From: Lentibacillus salicampi
Lineage (GTDB): Bacteria > Bacillota > Bacilli > Bacillales > Amphibacillaceae
NCBI RefSeq assembly: GCF_004565465.1
Contig: NZ_SRHY01000002.1
Location: 186,001-250,000 of the forward strand
Direction: 5' to 3'
Length of the DNA: 64,000 bases
Below the pieces are notes generated by a model. That model ran no database searches, was not told where the DNA came from, and saw only the letters and a list, made by a program, of their open reading frames with translations. The position numbers and the translations under genes are program-made. Below, one piece after another: positions 43,031 through 51,388 of the stretch (its first letter is position 1; each line of letters starts with the position of its first letter).

Positions 43031-44230
43031 ATGGAAAATGGTTATTCGGAAAAACTGTATCGTATTTTACTTGTAGCAGGAATTGTCATTGTCGCGTTTA
43101 ATTTACGTCCTGCTATTACCTCAGTGGGACCGCTGATTGGTATCATCCGTGATGATGTCGGCTTATCCAATTGGAGTGCGGGCCTGCTCACAAGTCTGCC
43201 GTTGATTGCTTTTGCCGTCATGTCGCCGGCTGCACCGAAACTGGGGAACCGGTATTCCAATGAGCGCACATTATTACTAGGGCTTATTTTGCTCTTTGTC
43301 GGTATTTCTGCGCGCTCTATTTCGGTAATCGTCCTGCTGTTTATCGGAACATTATTTGTCGGGATGGGAATCGCAATTTGTAATGTGCTTCTACCGAGCG
43401 TTATTAAAGAAAAATTCCCGGAAAAAGTGGGGCTGATGACCAGTGTCTACACGACGGCAATGGGGGTTTTTGCTGCGTCAGCTTCAGGTTTAAGCATCCC
43501 GTTTGCGCAAGATTTACAGCTGGGCTGGCAACTGGCATTACTTGTTTGGGCGACTCCGGCAGTACTGGGAATCGTCGTTTGGAGTTATCTCTCCAGAAAA
43601 GAAAAAGCGCGTGATGATGCTGATAGGCACTATGTCGGCAGCGTGGGCGATAGCCAGATGTGGAAATCACCGCTTGCCTGGCAGGTTGCCTGTTTTATGG
43701 GCTTGCAGTCATTTTTATTTTATGTAACGATATCATGGCTCCCGGAGATTCTACATGATAACGGGTTATCTGTAACGGCTTCAGGGTGGATGCTGTCGTT
43801 CGCCCAGTTTGTCGGATTACCTGCCAGCTTTATTGTTCCGGTTGTTGCCGGCCGTCTAAGATCGCAACGGAGCATTGTGTTTGTGATGGGATTGTGTGCA
43901 CTCGGCGGGTATGGTGGACTGTTGCTTGGTGAGTCGTTTACCACCATGGTGATCAGTACGATTTTGGTTGGGATTACATTAAGCGGTATGTTTGCACTTG
44001 CCCTGGCCTTTTTGGGAATGCGTGCACGCAACGCTCGGCAAGCTGCGGTATTATCCGGGATGGCGCAGTCGCTTGGTTACACGCTGGCGGCAGTAGGACC
44101 GATGTTTATAGGATACTTGTATGACGTCACGCATGCATGGTCGATACCACTTATCACGTTGATTGGAGTGGCCATTTTAGTTGTGACGTTTGGAATGGCC
44201 GCGGGACGCAACCGGTATGTGTTGGAATAA
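43031..44230 (+). CDS. MFS transporter, CynX/NimT family
   Basis: 399 residues from ATG 43031 (GAAGGG upstream). Twelve membrane segments; FNLRPAITSVGPLIGIIRDDVGLSNWSAGLLTSLPLIAF is the signature of the CynX/NimT (cyanate/2-nitroimidazole) branch of MFS carriers, to which YycB of B. subtilis also belongs. The substrate cannot be determined. It is followed 16 bases later by another MFS gene, making a two-transporter unit. Confidence 0.88.
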   Translation: MENGYSEKLYRILLVAGIVIVAFNLRPAITSVGPLIGIIRDDVGLSNWSAGLLTSLPLIAFAVMSPAAPKLGNRYSNERTLLLGLILLFVGISARSISVIVLLFIGTLFVGMGIAICNVLLPSVIKEKFPEKVGLMTSVYTTAMGVFAASASGLSIPFAQDLQLGWQLALLVWATPAVLGIVVWSYLSRKEKARDDADRHYVGSVGDSQMWKSPLAWQVACFMGLQSFLFYVTISWLPEILHDNGLSVTASGWMLSFAQFVGLPASFIVPVVAGRLRSQRSIVFVMGLCALGGYGGLLLGESFTTMVISTILVGITLSGMFALALAFLGMRARNARQAAVLSGMAQSLGYTLAAVGPMFIGYLYDVTHAWSIPLITLIGVAILVVTFGMAAGRNRYVLE

Positions 44231-44246
44231 TATTGGGGTGACCTGA

Positions 44247-45446
44247 ATGGAACAGCGTGCTTATACGATTAAAGATTCATATTTTTGGCGGATTACACTC
44301 AGCCTGGCATTGGCATCATTCTTTGTTTTCGCCGGAATGTATGCCGTCCAGCCGCTCTTCCCTGTTTTTGTAAAAGAATTCGGGGTACCGGTATCGGCTT
44401 CGGGTCTGGCGTTGTCCATGACGATTGTTGGGCTGATCGTTGGCTTGATTGTACTTGGATTCTGGTCTGATCGCAGCGGACGCACGGTTTTTATCAAACT
44501 GTCACTGGCTGGAGCATCGATTCCGTTTCTGCTCATTCCGCTTTCAGATTCGTTTTTGCTGCTGATTGTTCTCAGGCTTCTGCAGGGATTTGCGCTGGCG
44601 GGACTTCCAGCGGCTGCACTGGCTTACTTGAGTGAGGAGATAGATAGACGCAGTGTCCATGTAGCGACAGCGCTGTACATATCCAGTAATGCACTTGGCG
44701 GTATGGTTGGACGTGTCATGACCGGGTATTTAACCGATCACTTTTCATGGGAAATGGCCTTTTATGTACTTGCAGTGTTGGGGTTAGTTATTTTGGTTGC
44801 GGTGATGTTCATGCTGCCAACATCACGCTTTTTTGCTCCGAGTCAATTGCCGTTTTCCAATGACTTGAAGGCGTTTATCTTTCATTTGAAAAATCCGTCT
44901 TTGCTGCTCGTCTTTGGCCTTGGGATTGTGTTGCAGTTTTCCTTCACCGGCATTTGGACGTATTTGCCGTTTTATCTGGAAGCACCACCGTTTTCGTTAC
45001 CCCTTGAAGCGATTTCGTATATGTTCTTTGCATATGGACTGGGTGTCATCGGTTCACCTGCTGCCGGCTGGGTTGCAGGGCGTTTCAGTTTGCGGACTGT
45101 CCGATTTGTTGGCGTTATTGTTATGGCGGTGGGCTTTTTGATTACCCTAGGGTCTGCTTTATGGATGATTGTCGTGGGGCTTTGTGTAGCATGTCTGGGG
45201 TTTTTCACGGCCCATTCGTTAACGGCTTCATCCGTTGCAGAGGAAGTAACTCACCATAAGGGGAGTGCCTCCAGCTTGTATCTGGTATCTTATTATATCG
45301 GCGTTGCCCTCGGAAGTTCCGTGCTTGGACCATTATGGAGCAGCTGGGGTTGGTCGGGACTCATCATTCTGCTTGCCTGTATTCCAGCTGTTTATGTCGT
45401 AATGATCCGATTGTTTCAAAGCAAACACCAAAAACCCGCTTCTTAG
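44247..45446 (+). CDS. MFS transporter, YnfM/DHA-like
   Basis: 399 residues, twelve membrane helices. GMYAVQPLFPVFVKEFGVPVSASGLALSMTIVGL near the start, and LGFWSDRSGRTVFI as the MFS loop 2-3 motif, are typical of the YnfM/arabinose-efflux-like group. AGGGGTGAC-type site precedes the ATG. It follows the CynX-type gene with a 16-base gap, and the two are likely expressed together. It may export drugs or metabolites; nothing in the sequence defines the substrate. Confidence 0.87.
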   Translation: MEQRAYTIKDSYFWRITLSLALASFFVFAGMYAVQPLFPVFVKEFGVPVSASGLALSMTIVGLIVGLIVLGFWSDRSGRTVFIKLSLAGASIPFLLIPLSDSFLLLIVLRLLQGFALAGLPAAALAYLSEEIDRRSVHVATALYISSNALGGMVGRVMTGYLTDHFSWEMAFYVLAVLGLVILVAVMFMLPTSRFFAPSQLPFSNDLKAFIFHLKNPSLLLVFGLGIVLQFSFTGIWTYLPFYLEAPPFSLPLEAISYMFFAYGLGVIGSPAAGWVAGRFSLRTVRFVGVIVMAVGFLITLGSALWMIVVGLCVACLGFFTAHSLTASSVAEEVTHHKGSASSLYLVSYYIGVALGSSVLGPLWSSWGWSGLIILLACIPAVYVVMIRLFQSKHQKPAS

Positions 45447-45469
45447 CATAAAACTGTTCGCTGTTTTTG

Positions 45470-45950
45470 ACGCAAAATCCATAAACTGCGACATATTTAC
45501 TGGAATGTCGACTTCTCGCGCACCGTCCGGGATCGCTACGGGCGGATGCTTTCCGCGGGCAACGCTTCAGCTTCCTCGGAAGCAAAAACCGCTTCCTGCG
45601 GGATCTTCAGCTGTTGCTTTTCCCGCAGGAGTCACCGCCCTCCGCTCACCCGGACTAATGAAGTGGTTTTAAACGTATTTCTATCACGACTCCTAGACCA
45701 GTCAATAAAACCAGCGGAGGAAATACACGGAGACTCCTGTGGGAGCAGAGGCCTGGATGAGACCCCTTAGTGCTTAGCTCGAGGAGGCTCATCAGCCGCC
45801 CACGGAAAGCGACGAGCAAAACATCCGCCGAGTTAGCTGCGAGTTGCGAGGAGTGCTGCTTCCCGCAATCACTTGCAACACGACGAGCACCAAGTGTATT
45901 TCCGCAGCGGCAGTTTAACACTCATGCAACGTTACGTCGCCGTTTATCTT
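45470..45950. repeat. GC-rich Bacillaceae intergenic repeat, about 480 bp
   Basis: The stretch has the typical fabric of large Bacillaceae intergenic palindromes: GGATGCTTTCCGCGGGCAAC, CAGCTTCCTCGG, TCCTGCGGGATCTTCAGC, TTTCCCGCAGGAGTC, and on the right half GGAGACTCCTGTGGGAGCAG, CACGGAAAGCG, CATCCGCC. The left and right halves are roughly inverted (GCGGATGCTTTCCGCGG against CGGAAAGCGACGAGCAAAACATCCGCC). Open frames here (on either strand) are by-products of its base composition. No transposase is present. Confidence 0.75.
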
Positions 45951-45985
45951 AACAACGTAAAACAAAATTTATAAAAAAACCTAAT

Positions 45986-46031
45986 ATAAAAAAGCAGGTA
46001 ATTGCTATGACGGCAATTACCTGCTTTTTAA
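45986..46031. terminator. Bidirectional terminator
   Basis: TAAAAAAGCAGGTAATTGC (ending 46005) pairs with GCAATTACCTGCTTTTTA (46013-46030). It serves the minus-strand anion transporter. Confidence 0.9.
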
Positions 46032-46034
46032 CAG

Positions 46035-47690
46035 TTATTTTTTCATCATTTCCGGTATCTCGGTCAGATCGATGTCCCATGCGATAGGGAGCCAGAAATA
46101 AATGGCAACTGTGGCGAGCAGGACCCCGAATAGGTTCAGGGCAATCCCTGCTTTGGCCATGTCCGGGATCCGCAAATAGCCCGAACCGAACACAACCGCG
46201 TTTGGCGGTGTTGCAACAGGCAGCATGAAAGCACTGGAAGCAGCGACACCTGCAGCCACCATCACCGTGAACGGATGAACACCGAGGGCAACGGCAAGTG
46301 ATGCCATAATCGGATACATCATGTTGGCTGTTGCCGTATTCGATGTGATTTCGGTCAGGAAAATAACCATCGCGGTAACAACGAGCAATACGATGAATAA
46401 ATGAACACCTTCAAGCACAGTGAGCTGGTTACCGATCCATTCGGACAGTCCTGATTCTGTGAATCCGCTGGCGATTGCCAGACCACCACCAAACAGAAGG
46501 AGAATTCCCCACGGGAGTTTGACAGCTGAATCCCAGTCAAGCAAGTGATCGCCTTTCCTGTTTTTGGCTGGAATGATAAACAGAATAATCGCCGCTATCA
46601 TGGCAATAATCGCATCACTAATATTTTCATTGACAAATTCAGTCAGCACAAATGAACGTGTGATCCATGCCAGGGCAGCAAACGTGAATACGGTCAACAC
46701 TGCTTTTTCTTCAAAGGATGCCTGGCCAAGCTCATCCTTTTGTTCCTGGATAATTTCTCGCCCCCCAGGAAGCTGATTCATTTTTTGCGGGTAGGCGATT
46801 TTTACCAGATAAAACCAAACAACAAAAATAAACAGCCAAGCAACAGGCACACCAAACAGCATCCATCCAGCAAAGGAAATTTCAATGCCGTACATGTTGC
46901 TGACAACACCTGCAAGCGCGGTGTTCGGCGGTGTACCAATCAAGGTTGAGATTCCCCCGACGGACGCGGAGTAGGCAATGGCCAGCATCAGGGCTTTTCC
47001 GAATCCGAAATTCTCTTTGGACGTATCAACCGAATCGTTGTCCTTTAGCTGCTCGGATACCTGATAGATAATCGCCAGTCCGATGGGTACCATCATCATC
47101 GCAGTTGCCGTATTGGAAATCCACATCGACAGAAACCCAGTCGCGACCATAAAGCCGAGTATGATGCGTTCTGTATTAGTTCCGATAATCGAAATGATGG
47201 TCAAAGCGATCCGCCTGTGCAAATTCCATTTTTCCATGGCTAACGCGATCATAAAGCCGCCCATGAACAAAAAAATGGTATCGTCCCCATACGATGATGT
47301 GGTTGGGCCGATATCAAGGCCTCCTGTCAGTGGGAAAAGGATGATCGGCAAGAGCGATGCAGCCGGAATTGGAATCGCCTCGGTCATCCACCAGATGGCA
47401 ACCCACAGCGTGCTGGCAAGTACGGCCTGTCCGGCATCTGACAGTCCCTCAGGCTGGAAAAATAATAATGTTAATATAAACAAAATAGGACCTGAAAATA
47501 ATCCGATCAATTGTGCGGGTGTGTACGAACGTTTCGTATTCCCGCCATCTCCACCACTGGATTCTTTAGTGCTGTTTGGATTCGTGCTGTCAGACCCCAC
47601 TCTCGATTCATTCGGTCGTACGAAAAAACGAAGCAGATCTTTTGCCTGATCATGTTTGTCCCAGAGCCAGTCCCATGCAGCAGTCATCAT
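46035..47690 (-). CDS. DASS/SLC13-family sodium-coupled anion symporter
   Basis: 551 residues; ATG 47690 with AAAGGAGG upstream. After a hydrophilic 50-residue start come about 12 membrane segments. The two Na-binding SNT motifs of the family are present: WISNTATAMMMVP in the first repeat and EITSNTATANMMYPI in the second, and the conserved AIPIPAASLLPIILFPL and TPPNTALAGVVSNMYGIEISF are typical. Such proteins import C4-dicarboxylates, citrate or sulfate with sodium, which fits a halophile. A single gene; its upstream 330 bases to the PxpB gene hold at least the two divergent promoters. Confidence 0.9.
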   Translation of the reverse strand: MMTAAWDWLWDKHDQAKDLLRFFVRPNESRVGSDSTNPNSTKESSGGDGGNTKRSYTPAQLIGLFSGPILFILTLLFFQPEGLSDAGQAVLASTLWVAIWWMTEAIPIPAASLLPIILFPLTGGLDIGPTTSSYGDDTIFLFMGGFMIALAMEKWNLHRRIALTIISIIGTNTERIILGFMVATGFLSMWISNTATAMMMVPIGLAIIYQVSEQLKDNDSVDTSKENFGFGKALMLAIAYSASVGGISTLIGTPPNTALAGVVSNMYGIEISFAGWMLFGVPVAWLFIFVVWFYLVKIAYPQKMNQLPGGREIIQEQKDELGQASFEEKAVLTVFTFAALAWITRSFVLTEFVNENISDAIIAMIAAIILFIIPAKNRKGDHLLDWDSAVKLPWGILLLFGGGLAIASGFTESGLSEWIGNQLTVLEGVHLFIVLLVVTAMVIFLTEITSNTATANMMYPIMASLAVALGVHPFTVMVAAGVAASSAFMLPVATPPNAVVFGSGYLRIPDMAKAGIALNLFGVLLATVAIYFWLPIAWDIDLTEIPEMMKK

Positions 47691-48025
47691 AGAATTCCTC
47701 CTTTTTTAAAGCATCAGAAAGTATAAGGTGTGGGCGGCCTTATATGAAAAACGACTCATTCACGAAAGTACGCGTGAATGTGAGCTTTTCTAAAAGTTAA
47801 ATAATCGAATGAGAAAAGAAACCGTTAACAACGGTCGGAATTATTAATAGTATACTTGATAGATTCTGCTGCAGGCAAACAATTTTGACTCTATTTCAAT
47901 CAGAGCGTCTACAACGCTATTCGTAAGTATGCTATGATGATGCTAAGAATATTTGTCAGACAATATAGAGTTGTTCAAACATGGCCCATCGAACAATTCA
48001 TTTTTTACGTAATGGAGCGGTATAT

Positions 48026-48760
48026 ATGTCATTTTCTATACAGGCTGTTGGTGATTCAGCTGTTAAAATTCAGTTTTTAGGCAATGTGACGCCTGACTTA
48101 AACAAAGAGATTCAGTTTTTTTCAAGGAAGTTGCACCGTACTCAAATACCGGGCGTAGTGGAGTGGGTGCCGGCGTATGATTCGGTAACTGTCTATTATC
48201 AGCCACATCAGATCAGCTATCGGGAACTTTGCACGCAAATCGATCACGTATGGCAACTGGAAATAGAGCCGGATGGAATCGAGCCGCGGTGTCTAACCAT
48301 TCCGGTTATCTATGGCGGAGGATATGGTCCTGATTTGGAACGAGTTGCTGCTGTTAATGGCTTTTCAACTAAGGAGGTTGTGTCACAGCATATTCAGGGA
48401 GAATACCTCGTCTATATGCTCGGATTTTTACCCGGGTTTCCGTACCTTGGCGGTTTGGACGAACGAATTGCCACACCCAGACTGGAAGTACCTCGCAGGG
48501 AAACGCCAGCCGGTGCAGTCGGCATCGCTTCTAAGCAGACCGGTATTTATCCAATTACATCACCGGGCGGGTGGAATATTATTGGGAAAACCCCGGTTCA
48601 ATTGTTTGATATCGGCGCAGAGGAGGCATTTTTGTTTCGGCCTGGTGACAAGGTGCAATTTTATGAAATTGAGGAAAAGGAATATAAGGATATCAGAGAG
48701 TGTATTTCTGAAGGCAGTTTTGAGATCGGGAGGCTGATCCAAGATGACAAAGCGGATTGA
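48026..48760 (+). CDS. pxpB: 5-oxoprolinase subunit PxpB (KipI family)
   Basis: ATG 48026 (GGAGCGG upstream) gives 244 residues. GDSAVKIQFLGNVTPDLNKEI at the start, then the C-terminal domain with MLGFLPGFPYLGGLDERIATPR and GAVGIASKQTGIYPITSPGGWNIIG are diagnostic of the KipI family. With PxpA and PxpC it forms the ATP-dependent 5-oxoprolinase, which opens 5-oxo-L-proline to L-glutamate, clearing a damage product of glutamine. The B. subtilis KipI also inhibits the KinA kinase. The end overlaps the next gene by 17 bases. Confidence 0.92.
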   Translation: MSFSIQAVGDSAVKIQFLGNVTPDLNKEIQFFSRKLHRTQIPGVVEWVPAYDSVTVYYQPHQISYRELCTQIDHVWQLEIEPDGIEPRCLTIPVIYGGGYGPDLERVAAVNGFSTKEVVSQHIQGEYLVYMLGFLPGFPYLGGLDERIATPRLEVPRRETPAGAVGIASKQTGIYPITSPGGWNIIGKTPVQLFDIGAEEAFLFRPGDKVQFYEIEEKEYKDIRECISEGSFEIGRLIQDDKAD

Positions 48761-49514
48761 TTTAAATTGCGATATGGGTGAAAGTTTCGGCATGTATACG
48801 ATAGGCGCAGATGAGCGGCTGCTACCTTATATCACCTCGGCGAATATTGCATGCGGTGCACATGCCGGTGATCCGGCCGTCATGGAACGGACGGTCCAAT
48901 TGGCAAAACAACATGGCGTGGCTGTTGGTGCACATCCTGGTTTTCCGGATATTGCCGGTTTCGGGAGGCGAATGATTGACTATTTACCGGATGAAGTCTA
49001 CCAAATGGTTGTACAGCAAATCGGCAGTCTGCAGGCATTTTGCACGGTCCATAATGTCAAGATGCAGCATGTAAAGCCACATGGAGCACTTTATAATGCA
49101 GCTGCGAAAAGTCGTTCTACGGCAGATGCTATTGCCCGCGCAGTGCGGGATGTTAATGGTGAGTTACTGTTGTTTGGCTTAGCCGGAAGTGAGCTGCTGA
49201 CTGCCGGGCGTGAAGCGGGATTGCATGTCGCCTCAGAAGTTTTCGCTGACCGGACATATCAGGCAGATGGCAGTTTGACTCCGCGCTATGAAGCTGACGC
49301 GTTGGTAACGGATGTGGATGAAGCGGTATTGCAGGTTGAAGGGATGCTACAAACCGGGACTGTTCGTGCGGTTGGCGGTGAGCAGGTGGTAATTGAATCA
49401 GATACGATTTGTGTGCATGGGGATGGATCACATGCCGTTACGTTTGCGGAAAAATTGCGTACAGCTTTGGAACGAGACGGTGTTCATGTGAAAGCAATCG
49501 GCTGTAATGATTGA
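48744..49514 (+). CDS. pxpA: 5-oxoprolinase subunit PxpA (LamB/YcsF family)
   Basis: 256 residues starting MTKRIDLNCDMGESFGMYTIG, then ITSANIACGAHAGDPAVMERTV and VGAHPGFPDIAGFGRR, the LamB/YcsF signature. VKPHGALYN and VCVHGDGSHAV-like end motifs are present. It is the second subunit of the ATP-dependent 5-oxoprolinase. Its ATG lies inside the end of pxpB. Its stop runs directly into a short tandem repeat that separates it from pxpC, an unusual interruption of the operon. Confidence 0.93.
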   Translation: MTKRIDLNCDMGESFGMYTIGADERLLPYITSANIACGAHAGDPAVMERTVQLAKQHGVAVGAHPGFPDIAGFGRRMIDYLPDEVYQMVVQQIGSLQAFCTVHNVKMQHVKPHGALYNAAAKSRSTADAIARAVRDVNGELLLFGLAGSELLTAGREAGLHVASEVFADRTYQADGSLTPRYEADALVTDVDEAVLQVEGMLQTGTVRAVGGEQVVIESDTICVHGDGSHAVTFAEKLRTALERDGVHVKAIGCND

Positions 49515-49525
49515 AAGACACGTGC

Positions 49526-49693
49526 CGCCAACTCGAGCGAGAGCGGCTGAAACTCGAGCAGGAAGACCGTCAACTCGAGCGAGAGCGGCTGAAACTCGAG
49601 CAGGAGGGCCGCCAACTCGAGCGAGAACGGCTGAAACTCGAGCAGGAGGGACGTCAACTCGAGCGGAAACGCCGCCGACTCGTGCGACGGCGC
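49526..49693 (+). repeat. 42-bp minisatellite (3.5-4 units) inside the pxp operon, possibly coding
   Basis: Units at 49526, 49568, 49610 and a degraded one at 49652, each 42 bases and made of two 21-base halves that share AACTCGAGC. The core CAACTCGAGCGAG is also at 24621-24662. 42 is a multiple of three, and one frame from TTG 49511 (overlapping the pxpA stop) to TAA 49711 reads RQLERERLKLEQE(D/G) three times: a perfect two-heptad coil of 66 residues. No ribosome binding site supports it; translation could only come from coupling. Other frames are equally open, so coding is doubtful. Confidence 0.75.
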
Positions 49694-49818
49694 AAACATT
49701 TCGCGCAATAACGACACCGTTTGAGCCTTTCCAAACCGGTACAATCTCTCACAAGGCTGATTTTTGGCACGTGCCAAAAGTCTTCCGATTCCGAATCGAA
49801 AATTAAAGTGGTGATCAT

Positions 49819-50766
49819 ATGCAACAGCAAACAATCTTCCATGTTCATAAGCCAGGCGTCATGACAACCTTCCAGGACCTTGGCCGAACTGGTTACCAGC
49901 AATATGGTGTGCCGGTCTCCGGGGCAATGGATCAATTTTCCCTGCAAATGGCAAATATCCTTGTGGGCAATCCCCGCAATACCGTGGGTCTTGAAGTAAC
50001 TTTAATAGGTCCTGAGCTTGAGGCAGTTTCCACCATCCCCATTACCGCTGCGATCACAGGTGCAGCGCTGGAACCAAAGGTGAACGGTACACCCGCTCCG
50101 ATGTGGCAATCATTCCAGCTGAAGCAGGGTGACCGGCTGACTTTCGGCAAACATGAGGCGGGTGTTCGTGCGTATATAGCTGTGGCGGGCGGCTTTGACG
50201 CCCCAACATTTTTCGGGAGTCAGTCGACCGACATCAAAAGCGGATTTGGGGGTCCGTTGGAAAAACACCAGACCATTCAGGGCGTTCCGCTGCAAACAAA
50301 ACCTGGGAGGGGGTTGTTACAGACTGAAAGACCCGTTTATCCAAGTGTCCTTAACGTATCCATTGTAGAGGGTCCACATATGGATTATTTCAACAGACAA
50401 GAACTAGACCGATTTTATAGCCAAAGCCACGTGGTTGATACCAGTTCCAATCGAATGGGCTATCGTCTGAAGTCGAAGTCAATCAGGCATCAACACACCG
50501 CCGATATCTGGTCAGATGCGGTCCCCTTTGGTGGCATACAGATACCAGGCAACGGGCAGCCCATTATACTGATGGCTGACAGACAAACGACGGGCGGTTA
50601 TCCACGGATTGGTACGATTATATCGGCCGACTTGCCTAAACTTGCCCAATTGGTGCCCAAAGGAAAAATTCGCTTCCACCCGGTTTCGGTCGAAGCGGCC
50701 CAGCAGCGGGCGGTTCAATTGGAAATATTTCTATATAAAATGGCGACATTCACCAAGCATTCGTAA
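49819..50766 (+). CDS. pxpC: 5-oxoprolinase subunit PxpC (KipA family)
   Basis: 315 residues; HKPGVMTTFQDLGRTGYQQYGVPVSGAMDQFSL is the start of KipA/biotin-dependent carboxylase-like proteins and GGIQIPGNGQPIILMADRQTTGGYPRIGTI is the conserved late motif. Together with PxpA and PxpB it makes the 5-oxoprolinase. AAAGTGGTGATC precedes the ATG. It lies 304 bases after pxpA; the gap contains the minisatellite. Confidence 0.92.
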   Translation: MQQQTIFHVHKPGVMTTFQDLGRTGYQQYGVPVSGAMDQFSLQMANILVGNPRNTVGLEVTLIGPELEAVSTIPITAAITGAALEPKVNGTPAPMWQSFQLKQGDRLTFGKHEAGVRAYIAVAGGFDAPTFFGSQSTDIKSGFGGPLEKHQTIQGVPLQTKPGRGLLQTERPVYPSVLNVSIVEGPHMDYFNRQELDRFYSQSHVVDTSSNRMGYRLKSKSIRHQHTADIWSDAVPFGGIQIPGNGQPIILMADRQTTGGYPRIGTIISADLPKLAQLVPKGKIRFHPVSVEAAQQRAVQLEIFLYKMATFTKHS

Positions 50767-50816
50767 CTGTGGAGGTTGTTTCGGGTTATTATAATACATT
50801 TCAGGAGGTGAAGAGC

Positions 50817-51317
50817 ATGGACCTGACTCAGCCAAAAATTCATGTCCCCGCTTCTGTGGCGGAAAAAGTGATTCATACCATTACGCTGCTTCTAATCATC
50901 GCGGCATTCGTTTACACGATGATGGTATATCCCGGCCTGCCTGAACCCATTCCAATCCATTTCAATGCACAGGGTGATGTGAATAATTGGGGAAGCAAGG
51001 CAATCATTTTCTTGCTCCCGGCTATTTCACTCGTGCTGTTTATCGGGCTGTATTTTCTAAATAAAGTGCCGCATATTTATAATTTGCCGGTAAAGGTGAC
51101 AGAGGAAAATGCATCCCGTATTTATTCGCTCGCCCGTACAATGATGGCGATTTTCAACTTTGAAATGGCGGCCATCTTCACCTATGTAACGTTTGAGATA
51201 ATCCAAGTGGCACAGGGTGGCTCCGGCACATTGGGCGTATGGTTTATAGTGGCAGTGTTTCTTGTTCCGCTTGGCACGATTGGGCTTTTCATTCAGCCAA
51301 TGCGGCACCGGCAATAG
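50817..51317 (+). CDS. DUF1648 membrane protein
   Basis: ATG 50817 has CAGGAGGTGAA upstream; the frame is open from 50769. The 166-residue protein has four membrane segments and the DUF1648 motif MMVYPGLPEPIPIHFNAQGDVNNWGSK, which occurs in SdpI-like immunity proteins and their relatives. It has only one DUF1648 unit without the SdpI part. It follows pxpC at 50 bases and may belong to the operon. No specific role can be assigned. Confidence 0.85.
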   Translation: MDLTQPKIHVPASVAEKVIHTITLLLIIAAFVYTMMVYPGLPEPIPIHFNAQGDVNNWGSKAIIFLLPAISLVLFIGLYFLNKVPHIYNLPVKVTEENASRIYSLARTMMAIFNFEMAAIFTYVTFEIIQVAQGGSGTLGVWFIVAVFLVPLGTIGLFIQPMRHRQ

Positions 51318-51331
51318 TATAGATCGATCCA

Positions 51332-51360
51332 TTGCTTAGTTTCACGAAATATATTACAAT
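51332..51360 (+). promoter_or_regulatory. Promoter of the MFS gene
   Basis: TTGCTT (51332-51337), spacer of 17, TACAAT (51355-51360). RNA would start near 51367, after the first codon of the longest frame, so that codon cannot be used from this promoter. Confidence 0.5.
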
Positions 51361-51388
51361 AACTTGGATTGATGGTAAAAGAAGCGGG

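Noticed and set aside
45546..45921. Open frames on both strands (74-88 codons) after the second MFS gene
   Set aside because: They fall inside the GC-rich intergenic repeat, and stop-poor frames are expected from its base composition.
49507..49806. 99-codon frame (TRARAAETRAG repeats) over the minisatellite
   Set aside because: The 42-bp repeat leaves several frames open by itself. This one has no ribosome binding site and a low-complexity product. The alternative heptad frame is more protein-like but also unproven.
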